DNA of 64,000 nt from Anthopleura xanthogrammica (taxonomy: Eukaryota; Cnidaria; Anthozoa; Actiniaria; Actiniidae): assembly GCA_964019055.1 (NCBI GenBank), contig CAXHSA010000074.1, positions 1-64,000 on the forward strand. Reading direction: 5' to 3'. The position numbers and the translations under genes are program-made. How positions within the stretch are numbered: position 1 is the stretch's first letter; every line of letters begins with the position of its first letter. The notes below the pieces were generated by a model. It searched no databases. It was not told the DNA's origin and worked only from the letters and a program-made list of their open reading frames with translations. Below, piece by piece: positions 9,501 to 21,733 of this stretch.

Positions 9501-11526
9501 GCTGGAAAAAAAAGCTTTTTAGCCCAAAAAACTGAAAAATGGCCATTTTGGCTCTCAAAACCAGGTTTTTCGCTGACGGCGTGACCTGTTGGCTGAAACC
9601 CCCACTTTTTGCTCATGAAAATACCTCTTGAGATAAAAACACGACTTTTTGGCGAAAAAAAATGGGGTTTTGGCTGAGTAAAGGTGCTTTTTGGTCCAAA
9701 AAACTGTTTTTTGCTGAGAAAATTTGAAATTTGCTGAGAATTTTCTTTTGCTCAAAACACCACGTTTTCACTGCTCAACGCAAGTTTTGGACGAGAAAAG
9801 CACATTTTAGGTGTCCAAAACACTGTTTTGCTGGAAAAAAAAGCTTTTTAGCCCAAAAAACTGAAAAATGGCCATTTTGGCTCTCAAAACCAGGTTTTTC
9901 GCTGACGGCGTGACCTGTTGGCTGAAACCCCCACTTTTTGCTCATGAAAATACCTCTTGAGATAAAAACACGACTTTTTGGCGAAAAAAAATGGGGTTTT
10001 GGCTGAGTAAAGGTGCTTTTTGGTCCAAAAAACTGTTTTTTGCTGAGAAAATTTGAAATTTGCTGAGAATTTTCTTTTGCTCAAAACACCACGTTTTCAC
10101 TGCTAAACGCAAGTTTTGGACGAGAAAAGCACATTTTAGGTGTCCAAAACACTGTTTTGCTGAAAAAAAAAAGCTTTTTAGCCCAAAAAACTGAAAAATG
10201 GCCATTTTGGCTCTCAAAACCAGGTTTTTCGCTGACGGCGTGACCTGTTGGCTGAAACCCCCACTTTTTGCTCATGAAAATACCTCTTGAGATAAAAACA
10301 CGACTTTTTGGCGAAAAAAAATGGGGTTTTGGCTGAGTAAAGGTGCTTTTTGGTCCAAAAAACTGTTTTTTGCTGAGAAAATTTGAAATTTGCTGAGAAT
10401 TTTCTTTTGCTCAAAACACCACGTTTTCACTGCTCAACGCAAGTTTTGGACGAGAAAAGCACATTTTAGGTGTCCAAAACACTGTTTTGCTGGAAAAAAA
10501 AAGCTTTTTAGCCCAAAAAACTGAAAAATGGCCATTTTGGCTCTCAAAACCAGGTTTTTCGCTGACGGCGTGACCTGTTGGCTGAAACCCCCACTTTTTG
10601 CTCATGAAAATACCTCTTGAGATAAAAACACGACTTTTTGGCGAAAAAAAATGGGGTTTTGGCTGAGTAAAGGTGCTTTTTGGTCCAAAAAACTGTTTTT
10701 TGCTGAGAAAATTTGAAATTTGCTGAGAATTTTCTTTTGCTCAAAACACCACGTTTTCACTGCTCAACGCAAGTTTTGGACGAGAAAAGCACATTTTAGG
10801 TGTCCAAAACACTGTTTTGCTGGAAAAAAAAGCTTTTTAGCCCAAAAAACTGAAAAATGGCCATTTTGGCTCTCAAAACCAGGTTTTTCGCTGACGGCGT
10901 GACCTGTTGGCTGAAACCCCCACTTTTTGCTCATGAAAATACCTCTTGAGATAAAAACACGACTTTTTGGCGAAAAAAAATGGGGTTTTGGCTGAGTAAA
11001 GGTGCTTTTTGGTCCAAAAAACTGTTTTTTGCTGAGAAAATTTGAAATTTGCTGAGAATTTTCTTTTGCTCAAAACACCACGTTTTCACTGCTCAACGCA
11101 AGTTTTGGACGAGAAAAGCACATTTTAGGTGTCCAAAACACTGTTTTGCTGGAAAAAAAAGCTTTTTAGCCCAAAAAACTGAAAAATGGCCATTTTGGCT
11201 CTCAAAACCAGGTTTTTCGCTGACGGCGTGACCTGTTGGCTGAAACCCCCACTTTTTGCTCATGAAAATACCTCTTGAGATAAAAACACGACTTTTTGGC
11301 GAAAAAAAATGGGGTTTTGGCTGAGTAAAGGTGCTTTTTGGTCCAAAAAACTGTTTTTTGCTGAGAAAATTTGAAATTTGCTGAGAATTTTCTTTTGCTC
11401 AAAACACCACGTTTTCACTGCTCAACGCAAGTTTTGGACGAGAAAAGCACATTTTAGGTGTCCAAAACACTGTTTTGCTGGAAAAAAAAGCTTTTTAGCC
11501 CAAAAAACTGAAAAATGGCCATTTTG
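6585..11526. repeat. Tetramer/hexamer higher-order region, monomers 21-35
   Basis: Monomers starting 6585, 7903 and 9880 share a 10-base A-run (GCTGAAAAAAAAAAGC) and class A at position 226. Each is followed by a class-C monomer with a 9-base A-run and then class-C monomers with 8-base runs. The spacings are 1318 bp (four monomers) and 1977 bp (six monomers). The six-monomer interval contains an extra 9A/8A pair relative to the four-monomer one. Three linked markers repeating in the same order make this a real higher-order period and not scattered sequencing error. Confidence 0.8.
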
Positions 11527-13175
11527 GCTCTCAAAACCAGGTTTTTCGCTGACGCCGTGACCTGTTGGCTGAAACCCCCACTTTTTGCTCATGAAAATAC
11601 CTCTTGAGATAAAAACACGACTTTTTGGCAAAAAAAAAATGGGATTTTGGCTGAGTAAAGGTGCTTTTTGGTCCAAAAAACTGTTTTTTGCTGAGAAAAT
11701 TTCAAATTTGCTGAGAATTTTCTTTTGCTCAAAACACCACGTTTTCACTGCTAAACGCAAGTTTTGGACGAGAAAAGCACATTTTAGGTGTCCAAATCAC
11801 GGTTTTGCTGGAAAAAAAAGCTTTTTAGCCCAAAAAACTGAAAAATGGCCATTTTGGCTCTCAAAACCAGGTCTTTCGCTGACGGCGTGACCTGTTGGCT
11901 GAAACCCCCACTTTTTGCTCATGAAAATACCTCTTGAGATAAAAACACGACTTTTTGGCGAAAAAAAATGGGGTTTTGGCTGAGTAAAGGTGCTTTTTGG
12001 TCCAAAAAACTGTTTTTTGCTGAGAAAATTTGAAATTTGCTGAGAATTTTCTTTTGCTCAAAACACCACGTTTTCACTGCTCAACGCAAGTTTTGGACGA
12101 GAAAAGCACATTTTAGGTGTCCAAAACACTGTTTTGCTGGAAAAAAAAAGCTTTTTAGCCCAAAAAACTGAAAAATGGCCATTTTGGCTCTCAAAACCAG
12201 GTTTTTCGCTGACGGCGTGACCTGTTGGCTGAAACCCCCACTTTTTGCTCATGAAAATACCTCTTGAGATAAAAACACGACTTTTTGGCGAAAAAAAATG
12301 GGGTTTTGGCTGAGTAAAGGTGCTTTTTGGTCCAAAAAACTGTTTTTTGCTGAGAAAATTTGAAATTTGCTGAGAATTTTCTTTTGCTCAAAACACCACG
12401 TTTTCACTGCTAAACGCAAGTTTTGGACGAGAAAAGCACATTTTAGGTGTCCAAAACACTGTTTTGCTGGAAAAAAAAGCTTTTTAGCCCAAAAAACTGA
12501 AAAATGGCCATTTTGACTCTCAAAACCAGGTTTTTCGCTGACGGCGTGACCTGTTGGCTGAAACCCCCACTTTTTGCTCATGAAAATACCTCTTGAGATA
12601 AAAACACGACTTTTGGCAAAAAAAAAATGGGATTTTGGCTGAGTAAAGGTGCTTTTTGGTCCAAAAAACTGTTTTTTGCTGAGAAAATTTGAAATTTGCT
12701 GAGAATTTTCTTTTGCTCAAAACACCACGTTTTCACTGCTCAACGCAAGTTTTGGACGAGAAAAGCACATTTTAGGTGTCCAAAACACTGTTTTGCTGGG
12801 AAAAAAAAGCTTTTTAGCCCAAAAAACTGAAAAATGGCCATTTTGGCTCTCAAAACCAGGTTTTTCGCTGACGGCGTGACCTGTTGGCTGAAACCCCCAC
12901 TTTTTGCTCATGAAAATACCTCTTGAGATAAAAACACGACTTTTTGGCGAAAAAAAATGGGGTTTTGGCTGAGTAAAGGTGCTTTTTGGTCCAAAAAACT
13001 GTTTTTTGCTGAGAAAATTTGAAATTTGCTGAGAATTTTCTTTTGCTCAAAACACCACGTTTTCACTGCTCAACGCAAGTTTTGGACGAGAAAAGCACAT
13101 TTTAGGTGTCCAAAACACTGTTTTGCTGGAAAAAAAAAGCTTTTTAGCCCAAAAAACTGAAAAATGGCCATTTTG
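11527..13175. repeat. Higher-order block X, copy 2, missing one monomer
   Basis: Monomers 36-40 match copy 1 monomers 15-20 at an offset of 6920 bp up to the monomer starting 12516, and at 6591 bp after it. The difference is exactly 329 bp. The monomer starting 12516 has the left-half variants of copy 1 monomer 18 (CGACTTTTGGCAAAA, ATGGGATTTT) and the right-half variants of monomer 19 (class C, GCTGGGAAAAAAAAGC). It is therefore a fusion left by an in-register deletion of one unit. Confidence 0.85.
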
Positions 13176-13835
13176 GCTCTCAAAACCAGGTTTTTCGCTG
13201 ACGGCGTGACCTGTTGGCTGAAACCCCCACTTTTTGCTCATGAAAATACCTCTTGAGATAAAAACACGACTTTTTGGCGGAAAAAAATGGGGTTTTGGCT
13301 GAGTAAAGGTGCTTTTTGGTCCAAAAAACTGTTTTTTGCTGAGAAAATTTGAAATTTGCTGAGAATTTTCTTTTGCTCAAAACACCACGTTTTCACTGCT
13401 AAACGCAAGTTTTGGACGAGAAAAGCACATTTTAGGTGTCCAAAACACTGTTTTGCTGGAAAAAAAAAGCTTTTTAGCCCAAAAAACTGAAAAATGGCCA
13501 TTTTGGCTCTCAAAACCAGGTTTTTCGCTGACGGCGTGACCTGTTGGCTGAAACCCCCACTTTTTGCTCATGAAAATACCTCTTGAGATAAAAACACGAC
13601 TTTTTGGCGGAAAAAAATGGGGTTTTGGCTGAGTAAAGGTGCTTTTTGGTCCAAAAAACTGTTTTTTGCTGAGAAAATTTGAAATTTGCTGAGAATTTTC
13701 TTTTGCTCAAAACACCACGTTTTCACTGCTAAACGCAAGTTTTGGACGAGAAAAGCACATTTTAGGTGTCCAAAACACTGTTTTGCTGGAAAAAAAAAGC
13801 TTTTTAGCCCAAAAAACTGAAAAATGGCCATTTTG
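13176..13835. repeat. Adjacent duplicate of a 330-bp monomer
   Basis: Monomers 41 and 42 both carry GGCGGAAAAAAATGG, class A and a nine-base A-run, giving two 330-bp units in a row. No other monomer I examined has GGCGGAAA. This is the simplest one-unit duplication. Confidence 0.8.
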
Positions 13836-14822
13836 GCTCTCAAAACCAGGTTTTTCGCTGACGGCGTGACCTGTTGGCTGAAACCCCCACTTTTTGCTCA
13901 TGAAAATACCTCTTGAGATAAAAACACGACTTTTTGGCGAAAAAAAATGGGGTTTTGGCTGAGTAAAGGTGCTTTTTGGTCCAAAAAACTGTTTTTTGCT
14001 GAGAAAATTTGAAATTTGCTGAGAATTTTCTTTTGCTCAAAACACCACGTTTTCACTGCTCAACGCAAGTTTTGGACGAGAAAAGCACATTTTAGGTGTC
14101 CAAAACACTGTTTTGCTGGAAAAAAAAGCTTTTTAGCCCAAAAAACTGAAAAATGGCCATTTTGGCTCTCAAAACCAGGTTTTTCGCTGACGGCGTGACC
14201 TGTTGGCTGAAACCCCCACTTTTTGCTCATGAAAATACCTCTTGAGATAAAAACACGACTTTTTGGCGAAAAAAAATGGGGTTTTGGCTGAGTAAAGGTG
14301 CTTTTTGGTCCAAAAAACTGTTTTTTGCTGAGAAAATTTGAAATTTGCTGAGAATTTTCTTTTGCTCAAAACACCACGTTTTCACTGCTCAACGCAAGTT
14401 TTGGACGAGAAAAGCACATTTTAGGTGTCCAAAACACTGTTTTGCTGGAAAAAAAAGCTTTTTAGCCCAAAAAACTGAAAAATGGCCATTTTGGCTCTCA
14501 AAACCAGGTTTTTCGCTGACGGCGTGACCTGTTGGCTGAAACCCCCACTTTTTGCTCATGAAAATACCTCTTGAGATAAAAACACGACTTTTTGGCGAAA
14601 AAAAATGGGGTTTTGGCTGAGTAAAGGTGCTTTTTGGTCCAAAAAACTGTTTTTTGCTGAGAAAATTTGAAATTTGCTGAGAATTTTCTTTTGCTCAAAA
14701 CACCACGTTTTCACTGCTCAACGCAAGTTTTGGACGAGAAAAGCACATTTTAGGTGTCCAAAACACTGTTTTGCTGGAAAAAAAAGCTTTTTAGCCCAAA
14801 AAACTGAAAAATGGCCATTTTG

Positions 14823-16794
14823 GCTCTCAAAACCAGGTTTTTCGCTGACGGCGTGACCTGTTGGCTGAAACCCCCACTTTTTGCTCATGAAAATACCTCT
14901 TGAGATAAAAACACGACTTTTTGGCGAAAAAAAATGGGGTTTTGGCTGAGTAAAGGTGCTTTTTGGTCCAAAAAACTGTTTTTTGCTGAGAAAATTTGAA
15001 ATTTGCTGAGAATTTTCTTTTGCTCAAAACACCACGTTTTCACTGCTAAACGCAAGTTTTGGACGAGAAAAGCACATTTTAGGTGTCCAAAACACTGTTT
15101 TGCTGGAAAAAAAAGCTTTTTAGCCCAAAAAACTGAAAAATGGCCATTTTGGCTCTCAAAACCAGGTTTTTCGCTGACGGCGTGACCTGTTGGCTGAAAC
15201 CCCCACTTTTTGCTCATGAAAATACCTCTTGAGATGAAAACACGACTTTTTGGCGAAAAAAAATGCGGTTTTGGCTGAGTAAAGGTGCTTTTTGGTCCAA
15301 AAACTGTTTTTTGCTGAGAAAATTTGAAATTTGCTGAGAATTTTGTTTTGCTCAAAACACCACGTTTTCACTGCTAAACGCAAGTTTTGGACGAGAAAAG
15401 CACATTTTAGGTGTCCAAAACACTGTTTTGCTGGAAAAAAAACTTTTTAGCCCAAAAAACTGAAAAATGGCCATTTTGGCTCTCAAAACCAGGTTTTTCG
15501 CTGACGCCGTGACCTGTTGGCTGAAACCCCCACTTTTTGCTCATGAAAATACCTCTTGAGATAAAAACACGACTTTTTGGCAAAAAAAAAATGGGATTTT
15601 GGCTGAGTAAAGGTGCTTTTTGGTCCAAAAAACTGTTTTTTGCTGAGAAAATTTCAAATTTGCTGAGAATTTTCTTTTGCTCAAAACACCACGTTTTCAC
15701 TGCTCAACGCAAGTTTTGGACGAGAAAAGCACATTTTAGGTGTCCAAAACACTGTTTTGCTGGAAAAAAAAGCTTTTTAGCCCAAAAAACTGAAAAATGG
15801 CCATTTTGGCTCTCAAAACCAGGTTTTTCGCTGACGGCGTGACCTGTTGGCTGAAACCCCCACTTTTTGCTCATGAAAATACCTCTTGAGATAAAAACAC
15901 GACTTTTTGGCGAAAAAAAATGGGGTTTTGGCTGAGTAAAGGTGCTTTTTGGTCCAAAAAACTGTTTTTTGCTGAGAAAATTTGAAATTTGCTGAGAATT
16001 TTCTTTTGCTCAAAACACCACGTTTTCACTGCTAAACGCAAGTTTTGGACGAGAAAAGCACATTTTAGGTGTCCAAAACACTGTTTTGCTGGAAAAAAAA
16101 GCTTTTTAGCCCAAAAAACTGAAAAATGGCCATTTTGGCTCTCAAAACCAGGTTTTTCGCTGACGGCGTGACCTGTTGGCTGAAACCCCCACTTTTTGCT
16201 CATGAAAATACCTCTTGAGATGAAAACACGACTTTTTGGCGAAAAAAAATGGGGTTTTGGCTGAGTAAAGGTGCTTTTTGGTCCAAAAACTGTTTTTTGC
16301 TGAGAAAATTTGAAATTTGCTGAGAATTTTGTTTTGCTCAAAACACCACGTTTTCACTGCTAAACGCAAGTTTTGGACGAGAAAAGCACATTTTAGGTGT
16401 CCAAAACACTGTTTTGCTGGAAAAAAAACTTTTTAGCCCAAAAAACTGAAAAATGGCCATTTTGGCTCTCAAAACCAGGTTTTTCGCTGACGCCGTGACC
16501 TGTTGGCTGAAACCCCCACTTTTTGCTCATGAAAATACCTCTTGAGATAAAAACACGACTTTTTGGCAAAAAAAAAATGGGATTTTGGCTGAGTAAAGGT
16601 GCTTTTTGGTCCAAAAAACTGTTTTTTGCTGAGAAAATTTCAAATTTGCTGAGAATTTTCTTTTGCTCAAAACACCACGTTTTCACTGCTAAACGCAAGT
16701 TTTGGACGAGAAAAGCACATTTTAGGTGTCCAAATCACGGTTTTGCTGGAAAAAAAAGCTTTTTAGCCCAAAAAACTGAAAAATGGCCATTTTG
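14823..16794. repeat. Trimer duplication (2 x 986 bp), monomers 46-51
   Basis: The trimers at 14823-15808 and 15809-16794 align at a 986-bp offset. Shared markers are GAGATGAAAAC, the shortened CCAAAAACTG, GAATTTTGTTTTGC, loss of the AAGCTT site, GACGCCG and TTTCAAATTTG. The third monomer differs: in the first trimer its right half is ordinary (class C, CAAAACACTG), while in the second it is divergent (class A, CAAATCACGG). One of the two has therefore been partly replaced. ATGCGGTTTTGG near 15264 is private to the first trimer. Confidence 0.82.
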
Positions 16795-18442
16795 GCTCTC
16801 AAAACCAGGTCTTTCGCTGACGGCGTGACCTGTTGGCTGAAACCCCCACTTTTTGCTCATGAAAATACCTCTTGAGATAAAAACACGACTTTTTGGCGAA
16901 AAAAAATGGGGTTTTGGCTGAGTAAAGGTGCTTTTTGGTCCAAAAAACTGTTTTTTGCTGAGAAAATTTGAAATTTGCTGAGAATTTTCTTTTGCTCAAA
17001 ACACCACGTTTTCACTGCTCAACGCAAGTTTTGGACGAGAAAAGCACATTTTAGGTGTCCAAAACACTGTTTTGCTGGAAAAAAAAAGCTTTTTAGCCCA
17101 AAAAACTGAAAAATGGCCATTTTGGCTCTCAAAACCAGGTTTTTCGCTGACGGCGTGACCTGTTGGCTGAAACCCCCACTTTTTGCTCATGAAAATACCT
17201 CTTGAGATAAAAACACGACTTTTTGGCGAAAAAAAATGGGGTTTTGGCTGAGTAAAGGTGCTTTTTGGTCCAAAAAACTGTTTTTTGCTGAGAAAATTTG
17301 AAATTTGCTGAGAATTTTCTTTTGCTCAAAACACCACGTTTTCACTGCTAAACGCAAGTTTTGGACGAGAAAAGCACATTTTAGGTGTCCAAAACACTGT
17401 TTTGCTGGAAAAAAAAGCTTTTTAGCCCAAAAAACTGAAAAATGGCCATTTTGGCTCTCAAAACCAGGTTTTTCGCTGACGGCGTGACCTGTTGGCTGAA
17501 ACCCCCACTTTTTGCTCATGAAAATACCTCTTGAGATAAAAACACGACTTTTGGCAAAAAAAAAATGGGATTTTGGCTGAGTAAAGGTGCTTTTTGGTCC
17601 AAAAAACTGTTTTTTGCTGAGAAAATTTGAAATTTGCTGAGAATTTTCTTTTGCTCAAAACACCACGTTTTCACTGCTAAACGCAAGTTTTGGACGAGAA
17701 AAGCACATTTTAGGTGTCCAAATCACGGTTTTGCTGGAAAAAAAAGCTTTTTAGCCCAAAAAACTGAAAAATGGCCATTTTGGCTCTCAAAACCAGGTCT
17801 TTCGCTGACGGCGTGACCTGTTGGCTGAAACCCCCACTTTTTGCTCATGAAAATACCTCTTGAGATAAAAACACGACTTTTTGGCGAAAAAAAATGGGGT
17901 TTTGGCTGAGTAAAGGTGCTTTTTGGTCCAAAAAACTGTTTTTTGCTGAGAAAATTTGAAATTTGCTGAGAATTTTCTTTTGCTCAAAACACCACGTTTT
18001 CACTGCTCAACGCAAGTTTTGGACGAGAAAAGCACATTTTAGGTGTCCAAAACACTGTTTTGCTGGGAAAAAAAAGCTTTTTAGCCCAAAAAACTGAAAA
18101 ATGGCCATTTTGGCTCTCAAAACCAGGTTTTTCGCTGACGGCGTGACCTGTTGGCTGAAACCCCCACTTTTTGCTCATGAAAATACCTCTTGAGATAAAA
18201 ACACGACTTTTTGGCGAAAAAAAATGGGGTTTTGGCTGAGTAAAGGTGCTTTTTGGTCCAAAAAACTGTTTTTTGCTGAGAAAATTTGAAATTTGCTGAG
18301 AATTTTCTTTTGCTCAAAACACCACGTTTTCACTGCTCAACGCAAGTTTTGGACGAGAAAAGCACATTTTAGGTGTCCAAAACACTGTTTTGCTGGAAAA
18401 AAAAAGCTTGTTAGCCCAAAAAACTGAAAAATGGCCATTTTG
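16138..18442. repeat. Higher-order block X, copy 3 (7 monomers)
   Basis: Monomers 50-56 repeat the variant order of copy 1 at an offset of 11858 bp (11859 in the first monomer because the G of AAGCTT is missing near 16428). Differences from copy 1 are few: the normal TTTTGGCTCT at about 17450, AAGCTTG near 18408, and the one-base deletion. The first two monomers also belong to the second copy of a local trimer duplication starting at 14823. Confidence 0.82.
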
Positions 18443-19759
18443 GCTCTCAAAACCAGGTTTTTCGCTGACGGCGTGACCTGTTGGCTGAAACCCCCACTTT
18501 TTGCTCATGAAAATACCTCTTGAGATAAAAACACGACTTTTTGGCGAAAAAAAATGGGGTTTTGGCTGAGTAAAGGTGCTTTTTGGTCCAAAAAACTGTT
18601 TTTTGCTGAGAAAATTTGAAATTTGCTGAGAATTTTCTTTTGCTCAAAACACCACGTTTTCACTGCTAAACGCAAGTTTTTGACGAGAAAAGCACATTTT
18701 AGGTGTCCAAAACACTGTTTTGCTGGAAAAAAAAGCTTTTTAGCCCAAAAAACTGAAAAAATGGCCATTTTGGCTCTCAAAACCAGGTTTTTCGCTGACG
18801 GCGTGACCTGTTGGCTGAAACCCCCACTTTTTGCTCATGAAAATACCTCTTGAGATAAAAACACGACTTTTTGGCGAAAAAAAATGGGGTTTTGGCTGAG
18901 TAAAGGTGCTTTTTGGTCCAAAAAACTGTTTTTTGCTGAGAAAATTTGAAATTTGCTGAGAATTTTCTTTTGCTCAAAACACCACGTTTTCACTGCTCAA
19001 CGCAAGTTTTGGACGAGAAAAGCACATTTTAGGTGTCCAAAACACTGTTTTGCTGGAAAAAAAAGCTTTTTAGCCCAAAAAACTGAAAAATGGCCATTTT
19101 GGCTCTCAAAACCAGGTTTTTCGCTGACGGCGTGACCTGTTGGCTGAAACCCCCACTTTTTGCTCATGAAAATACCTCTTGAGATAAAAACACGACTTTT
19201 TGGCGAAAAAAAATGGGGTTTTGGCTGAGTAAAGGTGCTTTTTGGTCCAAAAAACTGTTTTTTGCTGAGAAAATTTGAAATTTGCTGAGAATTTTCTTTT
19301 GCTCAAAACACCACGTTTTCACTGCTCAACGCAAGTTTTGGACGAGAAAAGCACATTTTAGGTGTCCAAAACACTGTTTTGCTGGAAAAAAAAGCTTTTT
19401 AGCCCAAAAAACTGAAAAATGGCCATTTTGGCTCTCAAAACCAGGTTTTTCGCTGACGGCGTGACCTGTTGGCTGAAACCCCCACTTTTTGCTCATGAAA
19501 ATACCTCTTGAGATAAAAACACGACTTTTTGGCGAAAAAAAATGGGGTTTTGGCTGAGTAAAGGTGCTTTTTGGTCCAAAAAACTGTTTTTTGCTGAGAA
19601 AATTTGAAATTTGCTGAGAATTTTCTTTTGCTCAAAACACCACGTTTTCACTGCTCAACGCAAGTTTTGGACGAGAAAAGCACATTTTAGGTGTCCAAAA
19701 CACTGTTTTGCTGGAAAAAAAAGCTTTTTAGCCCAAAAAACTGAAAAATGGCCATTTTG

Positions 19760-21733
19760 GCTCTCAAAACCAGGTTTTTCGCTGACGGCGTGACCTGTTG
19801 GCTGAAACCCCCACTTTTTGCTCATGAAAATACCTCTTGAGATAAAAACACGACTTTTTGGCGAAAAAAAATGGGGTTTTGGCTGAGTAAAGGTGCTTTT
19901 TGGTCCAAAAAACTGTTTTTTGCTGAGAAAATTTGAAATTTGCTGAGAATTTTCTTTTGCTCAAAACACCACGTTTTCACTGCTAAACGCAAGTTTTGGA
20001 CGAGAAAAGCACATTTTAGGTGTCCAAAACACTGTTTTGCTGGAAAAAAAAGCTTTTTTGCCCAAAAAACTGAAAAATGGCCATTTTGGCTCTCAAAACC
20101 AGGTTTTTCGCTGACGGCGTGACCTGTTGGCTGAAACCCCCACTTTTTGCTCATGAAAATACCTCTTGAGATAAAAACACGACTTTTTGGCGAAAAAAAA
20201 TGGGGTTTTGGCTGAGTAAAGGTGCTTTTTGGTCCAAAAAACTGTTTTTTGCTGAGAAAATTTGAAATTTGCTGAGAATTTTCTTTTGCTCAAAACACCA
20301 CGTTTTCACTGCTCAACGCAAGTTTTGGACGAGAAAAGCACATTTTAGGTGTCCAAAACACTGTTTTGCTGGAAAAAAAAGCTTTTTAGCCCAAAAAACT
20401 GAAAAATGGCCATTTTGGCTCTCAAAACCAGGTTTTTCGCTGACGGCGTGACCTGTTGGCTGAAACCCCCACTTTTTGCTCATGAAAATACCTCTTGAGA
20501 TAAAAACACGACTTTTTGGCGAAAAAAAATGGGGTTTTGGCTGAGTAAAGGTGCTTTTTGGTCCAAAAAACTGTTTTTTGCTGAGAAAATTTGAAATTTG
20601 CTGAGAATTTTCTTTTGCTCAAAACACCACGTTTTCACTGCTCAACGCAAGTTTTGGACGAGAAAAGCACATTTTAGGTGTCCAAAACACTGTTTTGCTG
20701 GAAAAAAAAGCTTTTTAGCCCAAAAAACTGAAAAATGGCCATTTTGGCTCTCAAAACCAGGTTTTTCGCTGACGGCGTGACCTGTTGGCTGAAACCCCCA
20801 CTTTTTGCTCATGAAAATACCTCTTGAGATAAAAACACGACTTTTTGGCGAAAAAAAATGGGGTTTTGGCTGAGTAAAGGTGCTTTTTGGTCCAAAAAAC
20901 TGTTTTTTGCTGAGAAAATTTGAAATTTGCTGAGAATTTTCTTTTGCTCAAAACACCACGTTTTCACTGCTAAACGCAAGTTTTGGACGAGAAAAGCACA
21001 TTTTAGGTGTCCAAAACACTGTTTTGCTGGAAAAAAAAGCTTTTTTGCCCAAAAAACTGAAAAATGGCCATTTTGGCTCTCAAAACCAGGTTTTTCGCTG
21101 ACGGCGTGACCTGTTGGCTGAAACCCCCACTTTTTGCTCATGAAAATACCTCTTGAGATAAAAACACGACTTTTTGGCGAAAAAAAATGGGGTTTTGGCT
21201 GAGTAAAGGTGCTTTTTGGTCCAAAAAACTGTTTTTTGCTGAGAAAATTTGAAATTTGCTGAGAATTTTCTTTTGCTCAAAACACCACGTTTTCACTGCT
21301 CAACGCAAGTTTTGGACGAGAAAAGCACATTTTAGGTGTCCAAAACACTGTTTTGCTGGAAAAAAAAGCTTTTTAGCCCAAAAAACTGAAAAATGGCCAT
21401 TTTGGCTCTCAAAACCAGGTTTTTCGCTGACGGCGTGACCTGTTGGCTGAAACCCCCACTTTTTGCTCATGAAAATACCTCTTGAGATAAAAACACGACT
21501 TTTTGGCGAAAAAAAATGGGGTTTTGGCTGAGTAAAGGTGCTTTTTGGTCCAAAAAACTGTTTTTTGCTGAGAAAATTTGAAATTTGCTGAGAATTTTCT
21601 TTTGCTCAAAACACCACGTTTTCACTGCTAAACGCAAGTTTTGGACGAGAAAAGCACATTTTAGGTGTCCAAAACACTGTTTTGCTGGAAAAAAAAGCTT
21701 TTTAGCCCAAAAAACTGAAAAATGGCCATTTTG
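19760..21733. repeat. Trimer duplication (2 x 987 bp), monomers 61-66
   Basis: Monomers starting 19760 and 20747 share AAGCTTTTTTGCCC (A to T) and class A, and are 987 bp apart. The next two monomers in each trimer are class C, C and class C, A, so the final member differs in class. Confidence 0.72.
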
